Assembly: GCA_900541835.1 (NCBI GenBank) | Contig: UQLL01000018.1 | Location: 1 to 52,025 of the forward strand | Direction: 5' to 3' | Length of the DNA: 52,025 nucleotides | Source of the DNA: an uncultured Porphyromonadaceae bacterium | Lineage (GTDB): Bacteria > Bacteroidota > Bacteroidia > Bacteroidales > Muribaculaceae | The notes under the pieces: generated by a model | The model's input: only the letters and a program-made list of their open reading frames with translations | The model's database searches: none | What the model was told of the DNA's origin: nothing | Program-made: the position numbers and the translations under genes | Part shown: positions 6,919 through 15,804 of the stretch, one piece after another | Position numbering within the stretch: the stretch's first letter is position 1 | Layout: the number at the start of each line of letters is the position of its first letter

Positions 6919-8831
6919 GATACGAATACGACGTAATAGTGGTGGGAGCCGGACACGCCGGCTGCGAGGCCGCGGCGGCCGCCGCAACCATGGGTGTCCG
7001 TACTCTCCTTCTGACAGCCGACATGAACCGTGTCGCCCAGATGAGCTGCAACCCCGCCATGGGAGGTATCGCCAAGGGGCAGATCGTGCGCGAGATAGAC
7101 GCCCTCGGAGGTCGCTCCGGCATCGTCGCCGACCGCTGCTCCATACAGTTCCGGATGCTCAACCGCTCCAAGGGCCCCGCCGTATGGTCCCCCCGTGCGC
7201 AGATAGACCGCACCAAATACATCGACGAATGGCGGCGCGAACTCGACGCCATTCCCGGTCTCGACCTCTACCAGGACATGGCTGTGCGCCTGCTGCTGAA
7301 CCCTGAAAACGACCACGTGGAAGGCGTAGAAACGGCCATGGGAGTCGAATTTCGGGCACCCAAAGTGGTGCTGACCGTCGGCACCTTCCTCAACGGTCTG
7401 ATGCACGTAGGGGAGTGCCACTGGTCCGGCGGACGTCTCTCGGAACCCGCTTCCGGGGGCATCACAGAGCAGCTCGTTGCCCTCGGCTTCGAGGCGGGGC
7501 GCATGAAAACCGGCACGCCGGTGCGCCTGCACGGTCCCAGCGTCGACTTCTCCCTCTGCACCGAGCAACAGGGCGACGACCGCCTTGACGCCGAGGGAAA
7601 CCTCGTGCGCGACCACCACACATTCTCCTATCTGCCCGAGGTGCGGCGCACACTGCCGCCACGCAGCTGCTATATCCTGCATACCAACCAGGCCGTGCAC
7701 GACACGCTCCGCGCCGCCCTCGGCCGCTCCCCCCTCTACAACGGCACCATACAGAGCATCGGCCCCCGCTACTGCCCCAGCATCGAGACCAAGATCGTCA
7801 CTTTTGCCGAGCGCGACTCCCACCAGCTCTTCCTCGAACCCGAAGGCAGCACCACCCAGGAATATTACCTCAACGGCTTCTCGTCGTCTCTGCCCTGGGA
7901 CGTGCAGTACGCCGCCCTGGCGCAGATACCCGCCCTGGCGCACTTCCACGCCTACCGTCCCGGCTACGCCATAGAATACGACTATTTCCCGCCGGTGCAG
8001 CTGCGGCACAGCCTCGAGACCCGCCGCGTCAGCGGACTGTACATGGCCGGCCAGATCAACGGCACCACCGGCTACGAGGAGGCCGCCGCTCAGGGGCTCA
8101 TGGCAGGCGTAAACGCCGTCCGCAGCCTCCAAGGCAAGGAGCCCGTGGTGCTCAAGCGCGACCAGGCATACATCGGTGTGCTCATCGACGACCTTGTCAG
8201 CAAGGGCGTCGACGAGCCCTACCGCATGTTCACCTCCCGCGCCGAGTTCCGCATCCTGCTCCGTCAGGACGACGCCGACATGCGTCTCACCCCTCTCGGC
8301 CACAACATCGGCCTCGCCTCCGACCGCCGCCTGCAGTGCATGCAGAGCAAGAAGATCCAGCGCGACCAGCTCACCTCCTGGCTGAGCGAGAACGCCCTCC
8401 GCCTCTCCGCCCCCAACAACGTCCTGCTCCAGAGCGTAGGTACGGCGCCCATGAACGCCTCTACCCGCTACATCGACCTGCTCCGCCGCCCCGAGGTCTC
8501 CCTGGCGTGGCTCGGCGAGAGCGTGCCCGAAGTAGGGGAGCGCCTCGCCCTTCTCGAGCCCGGGCGCAAGGCCGAGATCATGGAGGCCGTGGAAATCCTC
8601 GCCAAGTATCAAGGCTACATCGAGCGCGAGCGACAGCTTGCCGACAAGGCCATGCGTCTCGACTACGTGTCCCTGCCGGCTAACTTCGACTACTCCGCCG
8701 TCCGTGCCCTCAGCACCGAGGCGCGGCAGAAACTCCAGGCCATGCACCCGGCCACCATAGGCCAGGCCAGCCGAATCCCCGGCGTCTCTCCCGCCGACAT
8801 AAGCGTCTTGCTCCTTTTGTTGAACCGTTGA
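6915..8831 (+). CDS. mnmG: tRNA uridine-5-carboxymethylaminomethyl synthesis enzyme MnmG
   Basis: FAD-dependent enzyme that with MnmE modifies the wobble uridine of several tRNAs. At 638 residues it is full length. The Rossmann FAD motif VVGAGHAGCEAA is at residues 8-19, CNPAMGGIAKGQ near 47-58, the GR-S-G-GRLSEPAS region near 180, and the second nucleotide site MAGQINGTTGYEEAAAQGL near 380-398. The C-terminal tRNA/MnmE-binding helical region ends IGQASRIPGVSPADISVLL, as in the family. The start at 6915 gives MRYEYDVIVVGAG directly. It is followed by a parS-like site and apt. Confidence 0.97.
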   Translation: MRYEYDVIVVGAGHAGCEAAAAAATMGVRTLLLTADMNRVAQMSCNPAMGGIAKGQIVREIDALGGRSGIVADRCSIQFRMLNRSKGPAVWSPRAQIDRTKYIDEWRRELDAIPGLDLYQDMAVRLLLNPENDHVEGVETAMGVEFRAPKVVLTVGTFLNGLMHVGECHWSGGRLSEPASGGITEQLVALGFEAGRMKTGTPVRLHGPSVDFSLCTEQQGDDRLDAEGNLVRDHHTFSYLPEVRRTLPPRSCYILHTNQAVHDTLRAALGRSPLYNGTIQSIGPRYCPSIETKIVTFAERDSHQLFLEPEGSTTQEYYLNGFSSSLPWDVQYAALAQIPALAHFHAYRPGYAIEYDYFPPVQLRHSLETRRVSGLYMAGQINGTTGYEEAAAQGLMAGVNAVRSLQGKEPVVLKRDQAYIGVLIDDLVSKGVDEPYRMFTSRAEFRILLRQDDADMRLTPLGHNIGLASDRRLQCMQSKKIQRDQLTSWLSENALRLSAPNNVLLQSVGTAPMNASTRYIDLLRRPEVSLAWLGESVPEVGERLALLEPGRKAEIMEAVEILAKYQGYIERERQLADKAMRLDYVSLPANFDYSAVRALSTEARQKLQAMHPATIGQASRIPGVSPADISVLLLLLNR

Positions 8832-8869
8832 TGCCTAACCAGGGGAGATGCAGATACTTAGCCACAAAT

Positions 8870-8885
8870 TGTTCCACGTGGAACA
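8870..8885. promoter_or_regulatory. parS centromere site (ParB/Spo0J binding)
   Basis: TGTTCCACGTGGAACA at 8870-8885 is a perfect 16-bp palindrome. It matches the universal chromosomal parS consensus (TGTTnCACGTGAAACA) at all but one symmetric position and equals the perfectly symmetric form known from proteobacterial chromosomes. It sits in the 119-base gap between mnmG and apt. A half-site TGTGGAACA follows at about 8901-8909, and a near DnaA box TTAGCCACA lies just upstream. No parA/parB genes are in this window. Its position beside mnmG, often near oriC, agrees with an origin-proximal location (inference). Confidence 0.85.
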
Positions 8886-8950
8886 TTAACTTTTCGCGGC
8901 TTGTGGAACAGAATACCGTAAGAAAAATCAAAATCTAAAACATACCGACA

Positions 8951-9475
8951 ATGACACTTGAAGAAATCAAGATGACCATCCGCGACGTGGCCGATTTTCC
9001 CACCAAGGGAATCATCTTCCGCGACCTGACGACGATGATCAAGAACGGCGAGGCCCTGCGCACCGTCAGCAAGGACCTGGCAAAGATGTACGCCGATAAG
9101 GGCGTCACCAAGGTCGTGGGCGTAGAGAGCCGCGGCTTCATCACCGGGGCCATACTGGCCTACGAGCTCGGTGCCGGATTCGTCCCCGCACGCAAGCCTG
9201 GCAAGCTCCCCTCCGTCACCATCAAGAAGTCCTACGCCAAGGAGTACGGCATCGACACCATCGAGCTCCACTCCGACGCCATCGACGAAAACGACGTGGT
9301 CGTCATTCATGACGACCTCCTGGCCACCGGTGGCACCATGAACGCCGTCTACGAGCTCGTCAAGAGCCTTAACCCCAGGAAGGTCTACATCAACTTCGTG
9401 GTCGAGCTCACCGCGCTTGACGGCCGCAAGAACCTCCCGTCCGACTGCGAGATCACTTCGTTGCTGAAATACTGA
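8951..9475 (+). CDS. apt: Adenine phosphoribosyltransferase
   Basis: Salvages adenine with PRPP to AMP in the cytoplasm. The 174-residue protein shows the family N-terminus (IRDVADFPTKGIIFRDLTTM), the base-binding ESRGFITGAILAYELG, the flexible loop VPARKPGKLP and the PRPP motif VVVIHDDLLATGGTM. The order mnmG-apt-uvrC is conserved in Bacteroides relatives, which supports the assignment. Confidence 0.97.
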   Translation: MTLEEIKMTIRDVADFPTKGIIFRDLTTMIKNGEALRTVSKDLAKMYADKGVTKVVGVESRGFITGAILAYELGAGFVPARKPGKLPSVTIKKSYAKEYGIDTIELHSDAIDENDVVVIHDDLLATGGTMNAVYELVKSLNPRKVYINFVVELTALDGRKNLPSDCEITSLLKY

Positions 9476-9580
9476 ATCCGCGTTACTGAATCCCGATAAG
9501 CCCGATACGGCGCCGGACTGCCACCAGCAGTTCGGCGCAGCTTCTGTCCACAGCTACACAACACCGATCCATTACCCGCT

Positions 9581-9606
9581 TGTAGGGATGCACCAGGGTG
9601 TGTCCG
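9581..9606 (+). repeat. REP-like palindromic repeat, copy 1
   Basis: TGTAGGGATGCACCAGGGTG followed by TGTCCG, a member of the dispersed family related to TGTAGGGACGCACC-GGTGCGTCC. It lies in the 237-base gap between apt and uvrC, which otherwise shows no gene. Confidence 0.7.
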
Positions 9607-9712
9607 TTGCCCTGGACGTCGTGCCGGGGCATTGTGTATGGCGGACGAACCAGAGCGAGTCCTTGCAAGCAACGGAGTATAAGAATTTGAGCGCTTGGGG
9701 CGTTAATAGAGT

Positions 9713-11665
9713 ATGAGCAATCTTTCCTCGGAAGAAAAGCAGGTCAATCAGGACAAGGAGCTGCTGATGGGCGGCGGACGCGGCATCGACGAGCATGGAA
9801 ACATACCCGTCGAAATAGCCGACGATCGCCGCGGCGACGATATGTACCACAACCGCCCATCCACGGAACTGCGCAAGAAAATCCTCGCACTGCCCGAGGA
9901 ACCGGGCGTGTATCTCTACATCGACAGGCACGGCACCGTCATCTACGTCGGCAAGGCCAAGCGCCTCAAGCGCCGCGTCTCCTCGTACTTCAACCGCCGC
10001 CACGACTCGGTGAAAACGAATCTCCTTGTCCGCAACATCGCCGACCTGCGCTTCATCGTCGTCCCCACCGAGGAGGATGCACTCCACCTCGAGGACGCCA
10101 TGATAAAGCAGTTCCAGCCACGCTACAACATCCTGCTCAAGGACGACAAGTCATACCCCTGGATAGTTGTCACCAAGGAGCCCTTTCCACGGGTGTTCAT
10201 GACCCGCGAGAAGGGGATTGCCGGACGCTACTACGGCCCATACTCCAATCCATCGTCGGCCAAGGCCGTGTTAGACCTTATCCGAGACATCTATCCGCTC
10301 CGCTCCTGCCGCCATTTCATCGACCGGCAGGCGGTGGAGAAGGGGAAACTCCGTCTCTGTCTCGACTACCACATCAAGAAGTGCCAGGGTCCCTGCCGCG
10401 GCCTCGTCGACGAAGATGAGTATGGGCAGACGGTGAAGCGCGTGCGCCAGATTCTCAACGGTGAGACCGGCATGCTGCTGACTTTCCTGCGCCACGAGAT
10501 GAACGTGGCCGCCGAACGCCTCCAGTTCGAGAAGGCCCAGCAGCTCAAGGAGCAAGTGGCCTTGGTGGAGCGATACAACGCCAGGAGCCTCATTCCCGGA
10601 GCCGCCAGGGTGGACATGGACGTCTTCGCCTACGAGGAGAGCCACGACGCAGCTTTCGTCAACTTCATGCACTTGCACCACGGCGCGGTGGTGCAGAGCC
10701 TCAATCTCGAATACCGCCGCCGCCAGCTCGAGACCAGCCGCGAGGAGATTCTCTCCATGGCCATCGGCGAGATCAGCCGCCGCTTCGAGCGCCGTTTCAC
10801 CGAAGTTATCGTGCCCTTCCTCCCCGACGTGGAGTTTGCCGGTGTGAGGTTTACCATACCCTCCAGGGGGGATAAGAGAAAAATGCTCGAGATGAGCCTG
10901 CGCAACGTGCGCCGCTATATGGAGGACCGCGAGAAGCAGAAGGAGAACCTCGACCCCGACCGGAGCGTGCGGCGCGTCATGCAGCGCATGAAGGAGGACT
11001 TCCGCCTCGACGTCGAGCCACGCCACATCGAGTGCTTCGACAACTCCAACATCCAGGGCACGAACCCAGTGGCCAGCTGCGTCGTCTTCCGCGACGGCAA
11101 GCCCAGCAAGCGCGACTACCGCCACTTCATCATCAAGACCGTGGTGGGTGCCGACGACTTCGCGTCGATGAAAGAAGTGTTGCACCGGCGCTACTCGCGC
11201 ATGATGGCCGAGGGGCAGGAGCTGCCGCAGCTCGTCGTCGTCGACGGCGGCAAGGGCCAGCTGTCGGCCGCCGTAGAAGCCTTCGACGAGATGGGCATAC
11301 GCGGCAAGGTGGCGCTCATCGGCATCGCCAAGCGCCTGGAGGAGATCTACTTCCCGGGCGACAGCCTGCCCCTGTACATCGACAAGAAGAGCGAGAGCCT
11401 GCGCGTGGTGCAGGCCCTGCGCGACGAGGCCCACCGTTTCGGCATCACCCACCACCGCCTGCGGCGCTCCAAGAGCCAGGTCAGCAGCGAGCTCGATGCC
11501 ATCCGCGGCATCGGGCCGGCCACGGTGCAGGCCCTCATGCGCCACTTCCGCAGCATCAGACGACTGCGCGATGCGAGCCTCGACGACATCGCCGCCGTCG
11601 TCGGCCCCGCCAAGGCCAGGCTCGTCCGCGAACACTTCAAAGACGAATATACGGATCACGATTAA
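9713..11665 (+). CDS. uvrC: UvrABC excinuclease subunit C
   Basis: Makes the dual incisions in nucleotide excision repair. Domains: GIY-YIG nuclease near residues 62-100 (GVYLYIDRHGTVIYVGKAK), a UVR motif for UvrB contact (AERLQFEKAQQLKEQ) near 262, the RNase H-like 5' nuclease (ECFDNSNIQGTNPVAS; VVVDGGKGQLSAA) and a C-terminal helix-hairpin-helix pair (IRGIGPATVQALMRHF). The 650-residue length includes about 45 extra N-terminal residues. Met44 (about 9842) is an alternative start closer to the domain, so the exact start is uncertain. Confidence 0.96.
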   Translation: MSNLSSEEKQVNQDKELLMGGGRGIDEHGNIPVEIADDRRGDDMYHNRPSTELRKKILALPEEPGVYLYIDRHGTVIYVGKAKRLKRRVSSYFNRRHDSVKTNLLVRNIADLRFIVVPTEEDALHLEDAMIKQFQPRYNILLKDDKSYPWIVVTKEPFPRVFMTREKGIAGRYYGPYSNPSSAKAVLDLIRDIYPLRSCRHFIDRQAVEKGKLRLCLDYHIKKCQGPCRGLVDEDEYGQTVKRVRQILNGETGMLLTFLRHEMNVAAERLQFEKAQQLKEQVALVERYNARSLIPGAARVDMDVFAYEESHDAAFVNFMHLHHGAVVQSLNLEYRRRQLETSREEILSMAIGEISRRFERRFTEVIVPFLPDVEFAGVRFTIPSRGDKRKMLEMSLRNVRRYMEDREKQKENLDPDRSVRRVMQRMKEDFRLDVEPRHIECFDNSNIQGTNPVASCVVFRDGKPSKRDYRHFIIKTVVGADDFASMKEVLHRRYSRMMAEGQELPQLVVVDGGKGQLSAAVEAFDEMGIRGKVALIGIAKRLEEIYFPGDSLPLYIDKKSESLRVVQALRDEAHRFGITHHRLRRSKSQVSSELDAIRGIGPATVQALMRHFRSIRRLRDASLDDIAAVVGPAKARLVREHFKDEYTDHD

Positions 11666-11698
11666 TCGACTGAAAATAAAGGCGCCGGAATCGTTGGA

Positions 11699-11730
11699 TT
11701 TGCGGGGACGGGGGAAAGTTGCTAACTTTG
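11699..11730 (+). promoter_or_regulatory. Consensus promoter of the PCMD-like gene
   Basis: TTTG (11699-11702), a 20-base spacer and TAACTTTG (11723-11730), about 45 bases before the start codon at 11775: a perfect Bacteroidota promoter. Confidence 0.85.
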
Positions 11731-11774
11731 CGACGTGGTATGCGCATACGCGTGTACACTAAAAGGAAACTGAC

Positions 11775-12722
11775 ATGAAACGAATACTCACGCTTGCCGC
11801 ACTGGCGGCGCTCGGTCTTGGCGCCTGGGGCAAGGTCACGCCGTTGCGCTACGGCGACATGCAGAGCTGGGTCACGCGCCACATCAAGGAGTCGGGCGTG
11901 ATCGGCGGCAAGACCAAGACCGTCTACGCCATCGGCCCCACCGCCACCATCAACGCCAACCGGGCCTATGTGCCCGCCGGAGGCTCCCCGTGGGGCTCCA
12001 GCAACGTCTATGCGAAAGTAATGGGGGTGAGCAAGGCGTCTAATACAGTGACGCCTGTCGACAAGTTCGGTTCCCGCGTGGCCTGCTGCCAGACCCTGCT
12101 GGAGCATGTCAAGGCCGTCGGCATCATCAACATGGACGTGATGGTGGCCGGCACCATCTTCCTGGGGCGCGTCTTCGAGCCCATCACCTCGCCCAAGGGT
12201 CCCTTTGGCAAGATCGAGATGGGGGTGCCGTTCACCAACACCCCCAAAGCGCTCGTCTACGACTTCGCCGTGGAGATGCCGGCCGTCAACACCCGCACCA
12301 AGGCCACAGGCTTCGGGGGCAAGCAGACCCTACAGGGGCGCGACCAGGCCGAGGTCTACATCCTGCTGCAGCGGCGCTGGGAGGACAAGAAAGGCAACCT
12401 CTACGCCCACCGCGTAGGCACCGGGCGCGAGCGCTACAGCCGCTCCATCGGCTGGACCAAGGGCCATCGCCTGGCCGTGCGCTACGGCGACATTTCCCAC
12501 CAGAAAGGCTACCAGCCCTACATGGGACTGCTCGACGGCAGCCGCGCCTACTACGCCCGCAACTCCAAGGGCAAGATGGTGCCCGTGCACGAGGTCGGCT
12601 GGGATCCCGTCGGGACAAAGCCCACGCACCTGCTGGTCATGGCCTCCTCCTCGTGCGGTACCCCATACGTCGGCACCGAGGGCATAAAGCTCTACATCGA
12701 CAACATCGGCCTGGAGTATTAG
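11775..12722 (+). CDS. Secreted PCMD-domain-like protein (315 aa)
   Basis: A signal peptide (MKRILTLAALAALGLGAWG-K) is followed by one domain resembling the PCMD family (putative carbohydrate metabolism domain) of Bacteroidetes outer-surface proteins. Supporting features are an early aromatic MQSWVTRHIKESGVIGG, the VYAIGPTA segment, repeated G-x-V-F-x-P strands (FLGRVFEPITSPKGPFGKIEMGVPF) and the typical ending YVGTEGIKLYIDNIGLEY, as in carbohydrate-binding jelly rolls. No lipobox is present. It is a stand-alone unit with its own promoter. Role in glycan binding is inference; the family call is moderate. Confidence 0.6.
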   Translation: MKRILTLAALAALGLGAWGKVTPLRYGDMQSWVTRHIKESGVIGGKTKTVYAIGPTATINANRAYVPAGGSPWGSSNVYAKVMGVSKASNTVTPVDKFGSRVACCQTLLEHVKAVGIINMDVMVAGTIFLGRVFEPITSPKGPFGKIEMGVPFTNTPKALVYDFAVEMPAVNTRTKATGFGGKQTLQGRDQAEVYILLQRRWEDKKGNLYAHRVGTGRERYSRSIGWTKGHRLAVRYGDISHQKGYQPYMGLLDGSRAYYARNSKGKMVPVHEVGWDPVGTKPTHLLVMASSSCGTPYVGTEGIKLYIDNIGLEY

Positions 12723-12771
12723 CCGGTTGTCGAGGCCCGCTTGGCTGAGCCGTTGACATCCCGGGGCGGAA

Positions 12772-12787
12772 TGTAGGGATGCACGGG
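12772..12787 (+). repeat. REP-like repeat, partial copy 2
   Basis: TGTAGGGATGCACGGG retains only the left half of the dispersed palindrome and lies just before dapB. Confidence 0.5.
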
Positions 12788-12829
12788 CAACAAAGCCCCG
12801 ACAAATGTTAAAAGTTGTTAACTGACAAA

Positions 12830-13603
12830 ATGAAGATAGCACTGATAGGATATGGCCGCATGGGCCATGAGATAGAGCGGCAGGCGCTGCTGCGCGGCCA
12901 CGAGATAGTGGCCCGCATCGACGTCGACAACCGCGACGAGCTGCACGGCGAGGCGTTCCGCAGCGCCGACGTGGCGATCGAGTTCACCGCGCCGGCGGCT
13001 GCCTTCGACAACTGCCGCGAGGCCCTCGGCGAGCACGTGCCCGTGGTCAGCGGCTCCACCGGCTGGCTCGACCGCCTGCCCGAGCTGCGGGCCTACTGCG
13101 ACGCCCACCCCGGCGCAGCCCTGCTCCAGTCAACCAACTTCTCCATCGGCATGAACATCTTCATGCGACTGAACCGCGAGCTGGCCCGGCTGACACGTCC
13201 CTTCACCGGCTACGTTCCGAGCCTGGAGGAGACGCACCACGTCCATAAGCTCGACCACCCGTCGGGCACCGCCATCACCCTGGCCGAGGGGCTGCTGGCC
13301 GAGCGCCCGGAGCTGAAGGCCTGGACCCTGACCGACCTCACAGAGCCGTCGGGCGAGCGCAAGCACCTCGCCGACGCCCCGGCCGACGCGCTCCCCGTCG
13401 CCTCCATACGCCGCGGCGAAGTGCCGGGCATACACAGCATAGAGTGGGACAGCGAGGCCGACAGCATCATCATCACCCACTCGGCCCACTCCCGCGCCGG
13501 CTTCGCCCTCGGAGCCGTCATGGCCGCCGAATGGCTCCCCGCCAACCCCGGCTTCCGCACCATGGCCGAGTTCATGGACTACCTCTTCAACAACGCAAGA
13601 TAA
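12830..13603 (+). CDS. dapB: 4-hydroxy-tetrahydrodipicolinate reductase
   Basis: Second committed step of meso-diaminopimelate and lysine synthesis. The 257-residue protein starts MKIALIGYGRMGHEIE (NAD(P)-binding G-x-G-x-x-G). It contains the DapB signature EETHHVHKLDHPSGTA with catalytic His and Lys near residues 137-148. The ATG at 12830 is preferred over the in-frame TTG at 12815, because the Rossmann strand starts there. It is immediately followed by lepB, 0 bp apart, in the conserved Bacteroidetes order dapB-lepB-WbqC. Confidence 0.96.
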   Translation: MKIALIGYGRMGHEIERQALLRGHEIVARIDVDNRDELHGEAFRSADVAIEFTAPAAAFDNCREALGEHVPVVSGSTGWLDRLPELRAYCDAHPGAALLQSTNFSIGMNIFMRLNRELARLTRPFTGYVPSLEETHHVHKLDHPSGTAITLAEGLLAERPELKAWTLTDLTEPSGERKHLADAPADALPVASIRRGEVPGIHSIEWDSEADSIIITHSAHSRAGFALGAVMAAEWLPANPGFRTMAEFMDYLFNNAR

Positions 13604-15148
13604 ATGAGCGACAACAAAAATATCAGAACCCCGGAGAACTCCAACTCCGGGGCGGACAAGAATGCCCACGTGCAGTACACGGCCGCCGACAAGCAGGTCG
13701 AGACCATCGGCCGCAGCCTGCGCGGCCGCCTCAGGGAGGTCAAGACCACCCGTTGGATACGATTCGCCGTCGTGTCCGTCATCTTCTTCCTCTGGGTGAT
13801 ATGGATGGGCAACCCTTGGCTGATGTTCGTCTGGATCATCCTGGCCGACATCTACCTCACCTGCTACATACCCTGGAACTGGTGGAAGAAGTCGGACAAC
13901 AAATTGGTGCGGACGCTGATGAACTGGGTCGACGCCATCGTCTACGCCCTCATCCTGGTCTACTTCATCTTCGCCTTCATAGGGCAGAACTACACCATTC
14001 CGTCGTCGTCGCTGGAGAAGTCGCTGTTAGTGGGCGACTACCTGTGGGTCAACAAGGCCATTTACGGGCCTCGCGTGCCGCAGACGCCGCTTCACTTCCC
14101 GCTGACGCAGCACACCCTGCCCATCGTCAACACCCAGAGCTACTTCACCAACCCGCAGCTCGACTACCACCGCCTGCCGGGCGTCCGCAGCGTCGAGCGC
14201 GGTGACATCGTCGTCTTCAACTACCCCCAGGGCGACACCGTCGTCACCGGCATCGACCTGGCCCAGGGCGACTATTACGAGATCTGCGCACGCCTGCGCG
14301 GCGACGGCGTCACCGATCCCCGCCGGTACATCCTCGAGAACCCCGGGCGCTACGGAGAGCTCAAGTGGCGCCCCGTAGACCGACGCGAGAACTACGTCAA
14401 GCGTGCCGTCGGCCTCCCCGGCGAGCGACTCATGATAGTCGATGACGTCATCTACATCAACGGCCGCCCCATCTCCACCCCCGGGCAGGCACAGTTCAAG
14501 TACATAGTGGCCGTGTCGCAGCCCGTGTCGCCCGAGACCTGGCGCGACCTCGGCGTGCGCCTCGAGAACCAGGGCCCGATCCCGGGCTTCGACCAGCTTC
14601 CCGGCTACGCCGGAGCCATAGCCTACTCCGTGCCCCTGACGCCCGAGAAGGTGGCCGAAGTCTCCAAGTGGCCAACACTGGTCCGGCCCCTTGTCAAGGA
14701 GAACGACCTGCTCGACCCCGAGAACTTCACCGGCGTCTTCCCCCTGGGCAATCACTACGGCTGGACCCGCTCCAACATGGGCGAGCTGTGGATTCCGCAG
14801 CGCGGCAAGACCCTGAAGCTCACCCTCAACAACCTTCCCATCTACCGCCGGGCCATCGAGACGTACGAGGGCAACCGTGTGGACGTCCGCAACGGGCAGA
14901 TCTACATCAACGGCAAGCCAGCCGACACCTACACCTTCCGCATGGACTACTACTGGATGATGGGCGACAACCGCGACTGGAGCGCCGACTCCCGCTACTG
15001 GGGCTTCGTGCCGGAGGACCACGTCATCGGCTCGCCGATGTTCATCCTCGTCTCCTTCGACGAGGAGCGCGGCTGGGGCGACGGCAAAGTCCGATGGGAC
15101 CGCATCTTCCGCTCCGCCAATCCCGACAAGAAACTCTACCGGAAGTGA
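13604..15148 (+). CDS. lepB: Signal peptidase I
   Basis: Membrane serine protease that removes signal peptides. At 514 residues it is much longer than E. coli LepB, as in other Bacteroidetes. A hydrophilic N-terminus is followed by two or three membrane segments (residues 50-85 and 105-128). The catalytic Ser is in QNYTIPSSSLEKSLLVGDYL and the catalytic Lys in NYVKRAVGLPGERLMI. The C-terminal box is YYWMMGDNRDWSADSRYWG. A long insert between the Lys box and the final box (about 290-430) is typical of the group. It is likely co-transcribed with dapB. Confidence 0.95.
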   Translation: MSDNKNIRTPENSNSGADKNAHVQYTAADKQVETIGRSLRGRLREVKTTRWIRFAVVSVIFFLWVIWMGNPWLMFVWIILADIYLTCYIPWNWWKKSDNKLVRTLMNWVDAIVYALILVYFIFAFIGQNYTIPSSSLEKSLLVGDYLWVNKAIYGPRVPQTPLHFPLTQHTLPIVNTQSYFTNPQLDYHRLPGVRSVERGDIVVFNYPQGDTVVTGIDLAQGDYYEICARLRGDGVTDPRRYILENPGRYGELKWRPVDRRENYVKRAVGLPGERLMIVDDVIYINGRPISTPGQAQFKYIVAVSQPVSPETWRDLGVRLENQGPIPGFDQLPGYAGAIAYSVPLTPEKVAEVSKWPTLVRPLVKENDLLDPENFTGVFPLGNHYGWTRSNMGELWIPQRGKTLKLTLNNLPIYRRAIETYEGNRVDVRNGQIYINGKPADTYTFRMDYYWMMGDNRDWSADSRYWGFVPEDHVIGSPMFILVSFDEERGWGDGKVRWDRIFRSANPDKKLYRK

Positions 15149-15190
15149 GCACCGCTTTCCGGCAAGTTAAAAACGTATTTGAGCCATAAT

Positions 15191-15221
15191 GCAGGGACGC
15201 ATCCCGGTGCGTCCCTACAAG
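15191..15221. repeat. REP-like palindromic repeat, copy 3 (fully symmetric)
   Basis: CAGGGACGCATCCCGG then TGCGTCCCTACAAG: both arms are intact, so it can be read in either orientation. It lies between lepB and the WbqC-like gene, 14 bases before its start. Confidence 0.75.
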
Positions 15222-15234
15222 TGCAGAAAGGACA

Positions 15235-15771
15235 ATGGAAGAAGAGGAGGAGACGGTCTTTCCCTCCCTGGGGAGCTGCGGGTGGTACCGCCGGTGGCTG
15301 TCCGGGAAGGCCTGCCAGCCGCAGGGCCACGCCCTGACGCGCCTGTCGCTGCCCGGCGGCCAGTTCCTGTCCGTGCCCGTGGAGGGAGGCTACCGGCGCC
15401 TGCGCCGCACCCTGACGCCGCAGCAGCTGCGGGCGCTGACCCTGAGCGACCATGCCGACTGGCCGCGCACACACCTCGGAGCCATCCGCGCCGTCTACGG
15501 TCGCGCGCCATACTTCGCCCACTACGTCCCGGCCCTGGAACGCATATATGGCGCAGTCCGCGCCGGCGACAGCTTTTCCGCCTTCACCTGCGCCCTCCAC
15601 GACGCCCTGCTCGGCCACTTCGACCCTGCGCCCTTCCGCCGCATGAAGACCGAAGCCCCCACCCTCTTCGCCGCGTTAAAGGCAGAGCGCATGCCCAAGG
15701 CCCCCGATACCGCAAGCATCCTGCACGCCTGCATGGAGCTGGGCCCCGAAACGCCATTCGCGCTCATCTGA
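15235..15771 (+). CDS. WbqC-like family protein (shortened N-terminus)
   Basis: A 178-residue protein whose centre (SDHADWPRTHLGAIRAVYGRAPYFAHYVPALERIY) matches the WbqC family, which in Bacteroides follows lepB. The N-terminus is aberrant: the usual LPSAYLAPVQYYTKL start, which carries conserved residues, is replaced by MEEEEETVFPSLGSCGWYRRWLS, so it looks diverged or partly degenerate. WbqC proteins are linked to surface glycan loci, but their reaction is not established. A REP-like repeat directly precedes the gene. Confidence 0.7.
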   Translation: MEEEEETVFPSLGSCGWYRRWLSGKACQPQGHALTRLSLPGGQFLSVPVEGGYRRLRRTLTPQQLRALTLSDHADWPRTHLGAIRAVYGRAPYFAHYVPALERIYGAVRAGDSFSAFTCALHDALLGHFDPAPFRRMKTEAPTLFAALKAERMPKAPDTASILHACMELGPETPFALI

Positions 15772-15804
15772 AACAACCCGCATACGTTTACCGTTAATGT
15801 AGAA

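Noticed and set aside
6903..8747. 614-codon minus-strand ORF opposite mnmG, and similar long antisense ORFs (10271-11659, 26673-28307, 38713-40386, 42116-43471)
   Set aside because: They are shadows produced by high GC and codon bias. Their translations are low-complexity (V, G, A, E, D, H rich) with no family motifs, while the opposite strand encodes recognised proteins.
8832..8950. Chromosomal origin (oriC) itself at the parS gap
   Set aside because: Only one imperfect DnaA box and a short AT-rich run are present, with no box cluster and no dnaA gene, so only an origin-proximal centromere site is claimed.
12815..12829. TTG start five codons upstream of dapB
   Set aside because: The NAD(P)-binding strand begins exactly at the ATG at 12830; the extra residues have no family support.
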